A DNA stretch of 47,880 nt from Myxococcota bacterium. Its GTDB lineage: Bacteria; Myxococcota_A; UBA9160; UBA4427. This document shows, in pieces, positions 1 through 8,732 of the stretch (positions are counted from its first letter, which is position 1; every line of letters starts with the position of its first letter). Under the pieces are notes generated by a model that was given only the letters and a program-made list of their open reading frames with translations, ran no database searches and was not told where the DNA came from. The translations under genes and the position numbers were made by a program. The stretch covers positions 1 to 47,880 of the forward strand of contig JANQEL010000154.1 of the NCBI GenBank assembly GCA_028278345.1, written 5' to 3'.

Positions 1-499
1 CGCCGCCACTGCCGCCGATTTCGTCGGTCTCCATCAGCTTCTTGCGAAGTTCCACGAGCTCCGCCGAGATCAAGGCGTGGTCGAGATGGATCGAGGCCGA
101 GCCGGCGAGCTGGGCGATCTGCTGGAAGGCCGCCTGTTCGGGTTCGGCGGGATAGCCGACCACCAGCGCTCCGTTTACCCGACCGTCACACGCCAGCGGG
201 TGGATCGTGATGCCGCCGGCCGCTCTCGCGCCGACGCCTTCGGGCGTCGTGATGCGGACCGCCTTGGCTTCCGCGAGCACTCCGCGCGCCTGTGCGAACA
301 AGGCATCGGCTGCGCTCTGGGCGGCTTCTTGATCGTCGAAGCCCGCGGTCGCGCGCAGCTGTTCGCGCGCATCGGGCGTGTTGTTCCCGGGCATCGACGA
401 GAAGAGCAGGGCGCATCCGCCGCCCGCAAGGTCCGCCGCCCGCGCGGTCGCGCCGCGCAGGGTCGTGCTCAATTTCTCGCACTGTTCTTCAATCGACAT
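1..499 (-). CDS. GAF-like domain protein, 3' end cut by window edge
   Basis: This is an open frame of 166 codons running off the left edge, so the C-terminus is missing. The start ATG at 499 follows an AGAAGGG ribosome site about 9 bases upstream. The visible part has a short N-terminal helix, then a segment (about residues 25-150) with the alternation of a small-molecule sensing GAF-like fold, including GGITIHPLACDGRVNGALVV and a helix rich in Ala/Gln that would close such a domain. It starts 27 bases after the pilT-like stop, so the two are probably co-transcribed. The GAF assignment rests on pattern only; the ligand is unknown. Confidence 0.6.
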   Translation of the reverse strand, partial: MSIEEQCEKLSTTLRGATARAADLAGGGCALLFSSMPGNNTPDAREQLRATAGFDDQEAAQSAADALFAQARGVLAEAKAVRITTPEGVGARAAGGITIHPLACDGRVNGALVVGYPAEPEQAAFQQIAQLAGSASIHLDHALISAELVELRKKLMETDEIGGSGG

Positions 500-526
500 C
501 AGGTGCGACCCTTCTGCTCCGCGTGG

Positions 527-1672
527 CTAGAAACGATCGTCCGGTTCGACTTCGAACGGTTCTTCGGGCTTCACCTCGGTGTCGTCGTTGTCGACGAGGC
601 TGCCCTCGAGATCGAGCTTGGTCTGGAAGTCGGCGGGGTTCGAAGCCGCGTTGAGGGCGGTTTCGACCGAGATCTTGTTGGCGCGCAGCAGGTCGACCAG
701 GTGCTGGTCGAAGTTCTGCATGCCCTCGCCGCGACTGCGACCCAGGTACTCGGTGATCTCGTGGGTCTTCTCGGGATCCTTGATGCACTCCTGGATCGTG
801 CGCGTCGAGCGCATCACCTCGACGGCCGGCACGCGACCGTTCTTCTTCTTGTTGACCAGCAGGCGCAGCGAGATGATCGCGTTGAGGTTCTCCGCGAGGC
901 GGGCGCGCACCTGGAGTTGTTCTTCCGCGGGGAAGAATGAAACCAGGCGGCTGATCGTCGAAGCGACGTCCCCGGTGTGGATCGTGGAGAAGACGAGGTG
1001 ACCGGTTTCAGCCGCCTTGAGCGAGGTATCGACGGTTTCGAGGTCGCGCATCTCGCCGACCATGATCACGTCGGGATCCTGTCGCAGGGCCGCGCGCAGG
1101 GCGTCGGGGAAGGAACTCGTATCGGTGCCGATCTCGCGCTGGGTGATGATGCTCTTGGCGTGACTGAAGACGAACTCGATCGGGTCTTCGACCGTGACGA
1201 TCTTCGCCTTCCGCACCTGGTTGATCTCGTTGATCATGGTCGCGAGGGTGGTCGACTTGCCCATGCCGGTGGCCCCGGTGACGAGCACGTATCCGCGGCG
1301 GAGCTGGGCGATCTCCTTCAGGACCGAAGGCAGGTTGAGATCCTGGAAGGTCTTGATCTGCAGCGGGATGACGCGGAGCACGATGTTGAAGTTGCGCCGC
1401 TGCCGGGAGATGTTGACGCGGAAGCGCCCTTCGTCGGGCAGCTCGAAGGCGACGTCGAGCTCGTTGAAGTTCAGGTCCTGAACCTCGGGCTCGTCCTCGA
1501 GGAGGATCTTGACGATCTCCTCGGTGTCGGTCGGCGTCAGCACCTTGTACCGCAGTTCCACCAGGTCTCCGTGAAACCGATAGAGCGGTAGGCAGCCCAC
1601 CTGGAAGTGGATGTCCGATGCACCCTTCTCGATTCCCAGGCGCAGCAGGCGGTGTAGTTTCTCGCGTTCCAT
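527..1672 (-). CDS. pilT: PilT/PilU-family pilus retraction ATPase
   Basis: A hexameric ATPase of the type IV pilus retraction family, acting on the cytoplasmic face of the pilus machine. The 381 residues contain the N-terminal PAS-like PilT domain, Walker A GATGMGKSTT (about 133-142), an Asp-box region around VEDPIEFVF (161-169), Walker B DVIMVGEMRD (201-210) and the His box TGHLVFSTIHT (223-233). The signature AIRNLIRE-type loop is diverged (RSTRTIQECIKD), and an acidic tail of about 30 residues extends past the usual PilT end, which is closer to PilU. ATG 1672 is chosen because GAGG lies 9 bases upstream; ATG 1681 is also in frame. No other pilus gene is visible. Confidence 0.88.
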   Translation of the reverse strand: MEREKLHRLLRLGIEKGASDIHFQVGCLPLYRFHGDLVELRYKVLTPTDTEEIVKILLEDEPEVQDLNFNELDVAFELPDEGRFRVNISRQRRNFNIVLRVIPLQIKTFQDLNLPSVLKEIAQLRRGYVLVTGATGMGKSTTLATMINEINQVRKAKIVTVEDPIEFVFSHAKSIITQREIGTDTSSFPDALRAALRQDPDVIMVGEMRDLETVDTSLKAAETGHLVFSTIHTGDVASTISRLVSFFPAEEQLQVRARLAENLNAIISLRLLVNKKKNGRVPAVEVMRSTRTIQECIKDPEKTHEITEYLGRSRGEGMQNFDQHLVDLLRANKISVETALNAASNPADFQTKLDLEGSLVDNDDTEVKPEEPFEVEPDDRF

Positions 1673-1890
1673 CGCCTTCATCCTCGCGACGTTCGGGCGC
1701 GCACACGCGCGTCCCGGGTTGCGCTCTTCGTATCGGCCCACAGCAGGGCCGCTTGACCGGGTTTCGCCCCGCTTGCACTCGGGTTGCGCGTCCCATGTCC
1801 ATCGGGGCATTCGGCTATGCTCCGCGCGCGATTCGCATGGGACGCGAATCCGCGAGATGCAGCTGAACCGGTCGAGGGCCAGGGCAACCA

Positions 1891-2466
1891 ATGAAGGAAA
1901 GAAGAGGGGGCCTCGTGCTTCGCAACAGCCGGATCGTCTTCGTGCTCGGTCTTGTACTGGCCTGGCTCGCCACCTCGCCGGTGGCCGCGGACGACCCCGC
2001 GTCGCCCCCGAGCGACGGGGCCGCCAAACCCAAAGTCGACCTCGGACGCCTGCTCAAGCTGCCCGACTCCTACCAGCGGCCCGTCGAAAGCCGCCGGGGC
2101 AAGGGGCAGGCGGAGTGGCAGAGCCGCTTCGAAACCGTGCGCCTCGATCTGGTCTCCGCCGAGACCGCCCTCGCCAAAGCCAAGGCCGATCTCGACGCGG
2201 CCGCGACGGATTCGAGTCAGTGGGCGGTCGCCGCACCGGGCACCGCGCCCAATCCCGAGAACACGCCGCTCAGCTACAAGCTGCGCCAGGAGATCCGCCG
2301 CCAACGCGAGAACCTGAAGCGCGCCGAGCGCCAACTGCGGGCCCTCGAAATCGAGGCCGATCTGGCGGAAGTCCCCCAGAGCTGGCGGGCGACGCACATC
2401 GGGTCTTCCACGGACTCGCGCGGCGAGATTTCCATCCAGGGAAGTGGCGAGGGCGAAGCGCAGTAG
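1891..2466 (+). CDS. Putative secreted coiled-coil protein
   Basis: I do not recognise the family. The 191-residue product begins with a charged stretch followed by a hydrophobic segment IVFVLGLVLAWLATSPVAA and an Ala-Asp junction, a good signal peptide. The mature part is Pro/Ala-rich, then has two charged helical stretches (about 75-105 and 125-155) rich in Ala, Lys, Glu and Arg that look like coiled coil. It could start at GTG 1915 instead, which keeps the signal peptide and shortens the N-terminus by eight residues. It is divergent from the pilT-like gene, with about 218 bases between them, and its role is unknown. Confidence 0.6.
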   Translation: MKERRGGLVLRNSRIVFVLGLVLAWLATSPVAADDPASPPSDGAAKPKVDLGRLLKLPDSYQRPVESRRGKGQAEWQSRFETVRLDLVSAETALAKAKADLDAAATDSSQWAVAAPGTAPNPENTPLSYKLRQEIRRQRENLKRAERQLRALEIEADLAEVPQSWRATHIGSSTDSRGEISIQGSGEGEAQ

Positions 2467-2598
2467 CCGCCCGCCTGCAACGCTGGGTTGCGTGCTGCGA
2501 GGCTGGCGGCGGTCGAACCGGGGGCTACTCTGCGCCGCGCCTCGGCTCCGCTCCCCCCACGCCTGGATGACGAGAGCCTCACAGGAAGAGGAAGCACC

Positions 2599-2775
2599 AT
2601 GTCCGATTCGCACGACTCCGAACCGAAGCCGATCGAGTACGAACCCAAGGGCAAGATCGACACCGTGGGTGTGCTCTACGTGGTGGGCGGCATTCCGCTG
2701 ATGATCCTCTTCTTCCTCGTCCTGTTCGGTCTGGTGGGCGCCTGCGACCAGATGAACACCTATATCCCCGCCTGA
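2599..2775 (+). CDS. Small single-pass membrane protein
   Basis: A 58-residue protein: a charged N-terminus of about 20 residues, one strongly hydrophobic helix (VGVLYVVGGIPLMILFFLVL and following) and a short tail containing one Cys. ATG 2599 is chosen because AGGAAGAGGAAG lies just upstream; a longer frame from 2488 has no such site. A strong terminator follows at 2810. Function unknown; the clean start signal and terminator support expression. Confidence 0.6.
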   Translation: MSDSHDSEPKPIEYEPKGKIDTVGVLYVVGGIPLMILFFLVLFGLVGACDQMNTYIPA

Positions 2776-2809
2776 TCACCCGACGACTCCAGTCGGAGCA
2801 CGAGTTTCG

Positions 2810-2852
2810 CGCCCGTCCCCCGTCCCCCAAGGGAAGGGGGGCGGGCGTTTTT
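2810..2852 (+). terminator. Rho-independent terminator after the small membrane gene
   Basis: A 12-bp GC-rich stem (2810-2821 pairing with 2836-2847, including one T-G pair) is followed directly by TTTTT. It ends the 1891-2775 transcript. Confidence 0.85.
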
Positions 2853-2945
2853 CATTTCGAGAGCCCGTTCGCGTTGCCGGTTTCGGAATGAGATGGTCGC
2901 GGCTGAGAATCGTTGGGAATCTCCCTCAATTTTGCAGTGACACGC

Positions 2946-2973
2946 TCAATCGCCTGTAGCGGGTTGCCGATAG
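2946..2973 (+). promoter_or_regulatory. Sigma-28-like promoter candidate
   Basis: TCAA (2946-2949), a 16-base gap, then GCCGATAG (2966-2973), close to the TAAA-N15-GCCGATAA consensus of flagellar sigma-28. It lies directly before the transglutaminase-like gene. Start of RNA would fall near 2980, so translation from ATG 2984 would be almost leaderless; ATG 3014 would leave a short leader. Confidence 0.45.
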
Positions 2974-2983
2974 GCGGGGCGTC

Positions 2984-3772
2984 ATGCAGATGCCCACGCG
3001 CGTGCAGTTTGAAATGGCCCCGAGCCTCGCGGCGGGATTCGTCCTCGGCCTGATCCTCACCCTCGGCTTCGGCTGCGCGAGCATCGGCCACGCTCCGGTT
3101 CAGTACGACTACTTCCAGGCCCCCGATCCGAGCGACGCCTGGAGTCCGAAGATCGCGGGGTGGCAGCGGCGCGAACGCGCCGACGACGGTTCGTTCTTTT
3201 CCAAGAGCTTCCTCGAAGCGGCGGCGCAAGACGCGAAGCACGTGGCGAGTGACGGCGTGGGCAGCGGCGCGAGTCAGGAGAACTTCCTTCCCGACGACGG
3301 GCTGCGCGGCAAGTACTTCGGCTTTCGTTCGGCGCGACGCCGGGCCATGGCGCGCGAACTCGCTTCCTGGATCCAGAGCGAATCGCGGGCGCACTACGTC
3401 GAGGACGGCCCGATCGACCATTGGGCCACGTTGGAAGAGACCCTGCGCGGCAATGGCGACGACTGCGATGGACTCGAGCTGCTCGTCTATCACGCGCTCC
3501 GCGACCTCGGCTTCGCCAACAACGAGGTGTACCGCGCGATCGTCTATCGCCCCTCGGATGGCCAACACCACATGGTGACGCTGTGGTTCGAGGATCGCAT
3601 GGACCCCTGGGTGATCGACCCGACCGGCGCGATGACCCTGGGCATGCCGCGCATGTCGGACATGCCCGACTGGGTGCCGCTCAAGGTCTTCAGCGAGGAT
3701 CTCGAGTACAGCGTGAAGCGCAGTGCGACTCCCGCCGTGCCCACCGAGGTCGCCCAGAGCGAAGGGCGCTGA
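2984..3772 (+). CDS. Transglutaminase-like cysteine peptidase (BTLCP-like), probable lipoprotein
   Basis: The 262-residue product has a hydrophobic N-terminal segment ending in TLGFGC (Cys31), a possible though not ideal lipobox. Residues about 140-215 resemble bacterial transglutaminase-like cysteine proteinases: GNGDDCDG gives the candidate Cys161, QHHMVTLWF the His (195 or 196), and WVIDPTG the Asp212. LapG, the best-known relative, cuts surface adhesins under c-di-GMP control; whether this protein does so is inference. ATG 2984 has AGGCGGGG upstream, but ATG 3014 fits the sigma-28-like element better. A hairpin terminator follows at 3785, and motA starts 151 bases later. Confidence 0.65.
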   Translation: MQMPTRVQFEMAPSLAAGFVLGLILTLGFGCASIGHAPVQYDYFQAPDPSDAWSPKIAGWQRRERADDGSFFSKSFLEAAAQDAKHVASDGVGSGASQENFLPDDGLRGKYFGFRSARRRAMARELASWIQSESRAHYVEDGPIDHWATLEETLRGNGDDCDGLELLVYHALRDLGFANNEVYRAIVYRPSDGQHHMVTLWFEDRMDPWVIDPTGAMTLGMPRMSDMPDWVPLKVFSEDLEYSVKRSATPAVPTEVAQSEGR

Positions 3773-3784
3773 TTCTCGCAGCCG

Positions 3785-3807
3785 ATCCCCGCACTGGCGG
3801 GGATTTT
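3785..3807 (+). terminator. Probable rho-independent terminator
   Basis: A perfect 8-bp stem (3785-3792 with 3797-3804) closes an ACTG loop and is followed by a short T run. It separates the transglutaminase-like gene from motA. Confidence 0.75.
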
Positions 3808-3835
3808 CTCGCTTTCTCCGGGCTGCTGGGCGGAA

Positions 3836-3849
3836 CACTCGATCGAGTG
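3836..3849 (+). promoter_or_regulatory. 14-bp perfect palindrome upstream of motA
   Basis: CACTCGATCGAGTG is a perfect palindrome lying where the -35 region of the sigma-28-like motA promoter would be. It could be an operator; no regulator can be named. Confidence 0.35.
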
Positions 3850-3870
3850 AAAAACCCCGTCCGCCGATAA
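3843..3870 (+). promoter_or_regulatory. Sigma-28-like promoter candidate for motA
   Basis: GCCGATAA (3863-3870) matches the flagellar sigma-28 -10 consensus exactly. The -35 is poor: with a 16-base gap the tetramer is TCGA. It lies 54 bases before the motA ATG. Confidence 0.45.
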
Positions 3871-3923
3871 CTCTGCCGCACGAGCGCGAAATTCTCGCGC
3901 CCGTGGAATGAGGATCGGCAGGA

Positions 3924-4688
3924 ATGGATCTCGGTACGATTATCGGGCTGGTACTCGCCTTCGGTCTGATCATCGGCGCGATGATGCTCGGCGGTGGCGT
4001 CGGCCCCTTCATCGACGCCCAGAGTGCGATGATCGTGATCGGCGGCACCTTCGCCGCGACGATGGTTTGTCAGAAGATGAACCACGTGATCGCCGCTGTG
4101 CAGCTCTTCATGCAGGCGGTCTTCGACAAGTCGAGCCCGATCGACGACTTGATCCCCGTGATCATCCACCTCGCGGGCAAGGCGCGCAAAGAAGGGCTGG
4201 TCTCTCTCGAAGGGGAGACGATCGAGGATCCCTTCATGGCGCGCGGCGTGCGTCTCGGTGTCGACGGTCTTTCTCCCGACATCATCAAGACGACCCTCGA
4301 CAGCGAGCTCGCCGCCATGAAGACGCGGCACGAGCGCGGACAGGACATCTGGAAGTTCATGTGCGCGACGTCGCCCTCGATGGGGCTGATCGGTACGATC
4401 GTCGGCCTGGTGCAGATGCTCCAGAACCTCGACGACCCCGACTCGATCGGTCCCGCGATGGCGGTCGCGCTCCTCACGACCCTCTACGGCGCGATCTTCG
4501 CCTTCGTGATCTTCGGGCCCATCGCGACCAAGCTCGCGGCCCGAACGGCAGAAGAGGTGAGCGCCAAGAAACTCACGATCGTCGGTGTGGAGTCGATCCT
4601 CAAGGGCGACAACACGATGGTGATCCAGTCGAAGCTCGAAGCCTTCCTCTCGCCGCAGCAGCGTGAGGCGCTCGCTTCGGATGGTTAG
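3924..4688 (+). CDS. motA: Flagellar stator protein MotA
   Basis: MotA forms the ion channel of the flagellar stator with MotB in the inner membrane. The 254 residues show the expected four membrane segments (about 5-25, 33-50, 150-170, 180-203), the cytoplasmic loop with RKEGLVSLE (89-97) that contacts FliG, and the conserved Pro in SPSMGLIGT (Pro151). The length is normal for the family. The coupling ion cannot be read from sequence with certainty. motB follows after 31 bases. A second motA lies at 28335-29105, so this organism carries two stator sets. Confidence 0.95.
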   Translation: MDLGTIIGLVLAFGLIIGAMMLGGGVGPFIDAQSAMIVIGGTFAATMVCQKMNHVIAAVQLFMQAVFDKSSPIDDLIPVIIHLAGKARKEGLVSLEGETIEDPFMARGVRLGVDGLSPDIIKTTLDSELAAMKTRHERGQDIWKFMCATSPSMGLIGTIVGLVQMLQNLDDPDSIGPAMAVALLTTLYGAIFAFVIFGPIATKLAARTAEEVSAKKLTIVGVESILKGDNTMVIQSKLEAFLSPQQREALASDG

Positions 4689-4719
4689 GCGCGCGGCACG
4701 AACGACGGAGAGGTAGGGC

Positions 4720-5592
4720 GTGGGTCTCGATCCGAGCGAAGCCGAAGACCATGTCTGCGAAGAAGGCGCGCCGGCCTGGCTCGCCACGATGGGCGACTTG
4801 ATGAGTCTGCTCCTCACCTTCTTCGTGCTGATGCTCTCGTTCGCGAACATGGACCGGCAGCTCTTCCTCGAAGCGATGGGGTCGATCCAGCACGCGCTGG
4901 GCTTCAAGATGGAAAGCCCTGGCCAATTCCATGCCAAGAGCGACAACATGGTGGAGATGGCGGACCGCAAGTCGACCCCCTTCCTCGACATCATGAACAT
5001 GCCGACCAACCACCAGGCGGCCTCGACCGAGCAGGCCATGATGCAGCAGGTGGAGCAATCGATCGCCGAGAACAACCTCGCGCGCATCATCGAGGCCGAA
5101 TCGTCCGAGCGCGGCATCATCGTTCGCGTGAAGGGCCACGCGCTCTTCAAGCCGGGCCTCGACGTGCTGCTCCCCGAATCCTTCGTCTTTCTCGACGAGA
5201 TCGTGCGCCTGACGGAAGAGTTCCCCTACGAGCTCTCGATCGAAGGCCACACCGACGCGAGCCCGATCAACACCCCGCGCTTCCCGAGCAATTGGCACCT
5301 CTCGGCGGCGCGCGCGATCGCGGTGCTCGAGTACATGAGCGAGTCGGGGGGGCTCCCGATCGAGCGCCTTTCGGCCGCGGGCTTCGCGCATACGCGACCG
5401 CTGATCGAGGGTGATAGCGAAGACGCGCGGGAGAAGAATCGCCGCGTCGAGTTCGTCTATCTGCGCGATCCGCAGAAGCTGCGAGAATCGCGTTCGCGCA
5501 AGAAGGCGCGGGAAGCCGCCGAAGCCCGCGCGGAGGACGGTGCGAGCGAAGCGTCGGCGCAGGGCGGGCTGCTCGGTCCCCTGGGCGGCTGA
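4720..5592 (+). CDS. motB: Flagellar stator protein MotB (OmpA-type anchor)
   Basis: MotB anchors the stator to peptidoglycan. It starts at GTG 4720 behind GGAGAGG. The single membrane helix (about 24-44) carries the ion-binding Asp26 in MGDLMSLLLTFFVLML. The periplasmic OmpA-like domain (about 135-250) has SIEGHTDASP and the FPSNWHLSAARA segment that binds peptidoglycan. A basic, Ala-rich tail of about 40 residues extends beyond the domain. It forms a two-gene unit with motA. The 5' region beyond it (5593-5998) has no convincing gene. Confidence 0.93.
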   Translation: MGLDPSEAEDHVCEEGAPAWLATMGDLMSLLLTFFVLMLSFANMDRQLFLEAMGSIQHALGFKMESPGQFHAKSDNMVEMADRKSTPFLDIMNMPTNHQAASTEQAMMQQVEQSIAENNLARIIEAESSERGIIVRVKGHALFKPGLDVLLPESFVFLDEIVRLTEEFPYELSIEGHTDASPINTPRFPSNWHLSAARAIAVLEYMSESGGLPIERLSAAGFAHTRPLIEGDSEDAREKNRRVEFVYLRDPQKLRESRSRKKAREAAEARAEDGASEASAQGGLLGPLGG

Positions 5593-5783
5593 TCGCGTTC
5601 GCCCTCATCAGCGCTGCACTTGACGCTGACTTCAACGCGCAAGCACCCTCGTTCGCGCCTTCCCGATCGAATGGTCCCCCGCTCGCGGTCGTGTTTCTCG
5701 ATCGTGATCGCTCGAGGCGATCGTGCGACTCGAAAGGCCTCGCGTGCGAGCGACCGATGAATCACTCGCGTCGTTCGGCGGGG

Positions 5784-5798
5784 CGGAAGAATCTTCCG
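5784..5798 (+). promoter_or_regulatory. CGGAA-N5-TTCCG palindrome, copy 1
   Basis: CGGAAGAATCTTCCG: two 5-base inverted arms with centres one helical turn apart, as expected for a dimer with a helix-turn-helix. Copies recur at 17954, 34752 and 38275. This one lies upstream of the genes for a receiver-like protein and a sigma-54 activator. Confidence 0.5.
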
Positions 5799-5949
5799 GG
5801 CCGTCGGCTGCGAAATGAACGCGGCGAAGCGCCCGAGACTGCGATTCGAAAGCAGCACTCGGAGCCCGCACATGCCGGGCCTTCACATTGGCTATCCAGC
5901 CGAACTGGCTCGCGATTTCAAAACCCCTTCAATTTTCGACCAATAGCGC

Positions 5950-5976
5950 TAAAGCCCGCGTAGCGGGTTCCGATCC
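5950..5976 (+). promoter_or_regulatory. Sigma-28-like promoter candidate
   Basis: TAAAG starting at 5950, a 15-base gap after TAAA, then TCCGATCC (5969-5976). The spacing equals the sigma-28 consensus and CCGAT is conserved. TAAAG is rare in this GC-rich window, which adds weight. Confidence 0.45.
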
Positions 5977-5998
5977 CTGGTGGGCGCTTGCCTTTGCA

Positions 5999-6682
5999 AT
6001 GCGCACGCGTTTCAAAGCGAGGGGTCGGGTGCGGGTTCGCGAGTCATATTCGAGGTTCGACGCAGACCGAAATGCAGGTCGGCATTTCGTTCCGCCCTTC
6101 GTTTCCGATTGCGCTCCCTCTCCCTTCGAACGCGCGATTCGCGATGTCTGGGGCGAGCCGCGCTGGGTCGCCGGTGAAGCGATCCGCCAGGTGCTGATCG
6201 TCGGGGACTCCCCCGGCGTCTGCAGTGCACTGTGCGAAGCCCTCGACCACCCGCGCCTTCGCGTGCGCACCACCGACTCTCCCGCACGCGCTTTCGCTTC
6301 CCTCGCCCGGGAGCGAACGGATTTCGTGATCGCCGAATCGCGACTGCGCCTGGCGAGTGGGATCGATTTTCTCGAAGTCGTCCGCGACGAGTTCCCCCAC
6401 GTCTCGCGCGTGCTGCTCACGGGCGATCGCGACGTGGCGGCGATTCGTGAGGCGGTGCGCCGGTGTGGCATCGCCTTCTTCCTTCCCAAGCCCTGGGATG
6501 CCGGGACCATCAGCGAGTTGGTCGAGCGCCTGTTGCTCGCCGACGGCTGGGACGGTGCGCCCTGGGATGCACTGGAAGCGAACGCTCGTACCGGGTCGCG
6601 GTGCGCAGAGGTTGGGGGCAGCAACGATCAGCGGGGCCGCAGTGCAGCACTGCCGCCCGAAGTTCAAGTCGAAGAGGAGTAA
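5999..6682 (+). CDS. Receiver-like protein with Glu at the phosphorylation site
   Basis: A single receiver-like domain starts near 6191 (QVLIVGDSPG) and ends at FFLPKPWD, which holds the conserved Lys. At the phospho-Asp position the sequence reads FVIAESRLRLASG: Glu occupies the acceptor site, eight residues before the conserved Gly, so normal phosphorylation is unlikely. The N-terminal start is uncertain: ATG 5999 is the first after the promoter, GTG 6029 has AGGGG upstream, and GTG 6191 begins exactly at the domain; base use looks coding only from about 6120. It ends six bases before the NtrC-type regulator, so the two are co-transcribed and may interact. Confidence 0.6.
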   Translation: MRTRFKARGRVRVRESYSRFDADRNAGRHFVPPFVSDCAPSPFERAIRDVWGEPRWVAGEAIRQVLIVGDSPGVCSALCEALDHPRLRVRTTDSPARAFASLARERTDFVIAESRLRLASGIDFLEVVRDEFPHVSRVLLTGDRDVAAIREAVRRCGIAFFLPKPWDAGTISELVERLLLADGWDGAPWDALEANARTGSRCAEVGGSNDQRGRSAALPPEVQVEEE

Positions 6683-6687
6683 CGAGC

Positions 6688-8142
<1,455 letters not shown>

Positions 8143-8200
8143 AAGCGGAGTCGTTCGCACGGCCGGTAGAAAAAGGAACGTGTGAGGAGAGTAGAGAGAG

Positions 8201-8722
8201 ATGGCGAAGGACGAAAAGGAAGAACAGGGCGACGAGGGTGGAGGCGGCGGAGGCATTCCGTGGATGCTGATCATCGGTGCCGTCGTGCTCTCGCTGGCGG
8301 CCGGTGCCGGTGGTGCAGCCTTTCTTCTGGGCAACCAACCGCCCCCGGCTCCGCCGCCGGACCTCGAGGCGCAAGCCGCGGCCGCGGCCGAACTGCGTGA
8401 AGCGGAAGGGGAGGGCTTCAAGGAGCGCCTCTATTCCCTCGAGCCCTTCGTGGTGAACGTCACCGGGGACGGCTACAGCCGCTACCTGAAGGTAAAGGTC
8501 GAACTCGAGGCCGATAGCCCCGAGCTGAAGACCGAACTCGACGCGCGGCTCTCACAGATTCGCGACGCGGTGATCGTGCTGCTCTCGAGCAAGAAGCTCT
8601 CGGACATCACCGACTTCGAGGGCAAGGCCCTGCTCAAGCAGGACATCTACGAACGAGTGAACGACATCCTCGAAACGGGCGAACTGAACAGCGTGCTGTT
8701 CACCGAGTTCGTCGTTCAGTGA
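8201..8722 (+). CDS. fliL: Flagellar basal body protein FliL
   Basis: FliL surrounds and stabilises the stator at the inner membrane. The 173 residues have an acidic, Gly-rich cytoplasmic start, one membrane helix (about 20-43), a Pro/Ala linker and the periplasmic FliL domain beginning at YSLEPFVVNV and ending with LFTEFVVQ, the family's usual C-terminus. ATG 8201 follows a GAGGAGAG site. It heads the switch/export block, with fliM 10 bases downstream. The acidic N-terminus is longer than in enteric FliL. Confidence 0.9.
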   Translation: MAKDEKEEQGDEGGGGGGIPWMLIIGAVVLSLAAGAGGAAFLLGNQPPPAPPPDLEAQAAAAAELREAEGEGFKERLYSLEPFVVNVTGDGYSRYLKVKVELEADSPELKTELDARLSQIRDAVIVLLSSKKLSDITDFEGKALLKQDIYERVNDILETGELNSVLFTEFVVQ

Positions 8723-8732
8723 GGACCCTGCA

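Larger units (their letters stand above)
5593..5998 (+). other. Non-coding region with regulatory elements
   Basis: About 400 bases with no frame that looks coding. It holds one copy of the CGGAA-N5-TTCCG palindrome (5784-5798) and a sigma-28-like element (5950-5976), suggesting a regulated leader for the pseudo-receiver and sigma-54 activator genes. Several short antisense frames here look like shadows. Confidence 0.5.

Noticed and set aside
77..940. Plus-strand frame opposite the GAF-like and pilT genes
   Set aside because: Overlaps both true minus-strand genes and shows shadow composition; no ribosome site.
2852..5150. Minus-strand frames across the transglutaminase-like gene, motA and motB
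   Set aside because: Same shadow pattern; the terminators and motifs are all on the plus strand.
5632..5886. Small minus-strand genes in the motB-downstream gap
   Set aside because: No ribosome site, Arg/Ser-rich composition and no similarity that I recognise.
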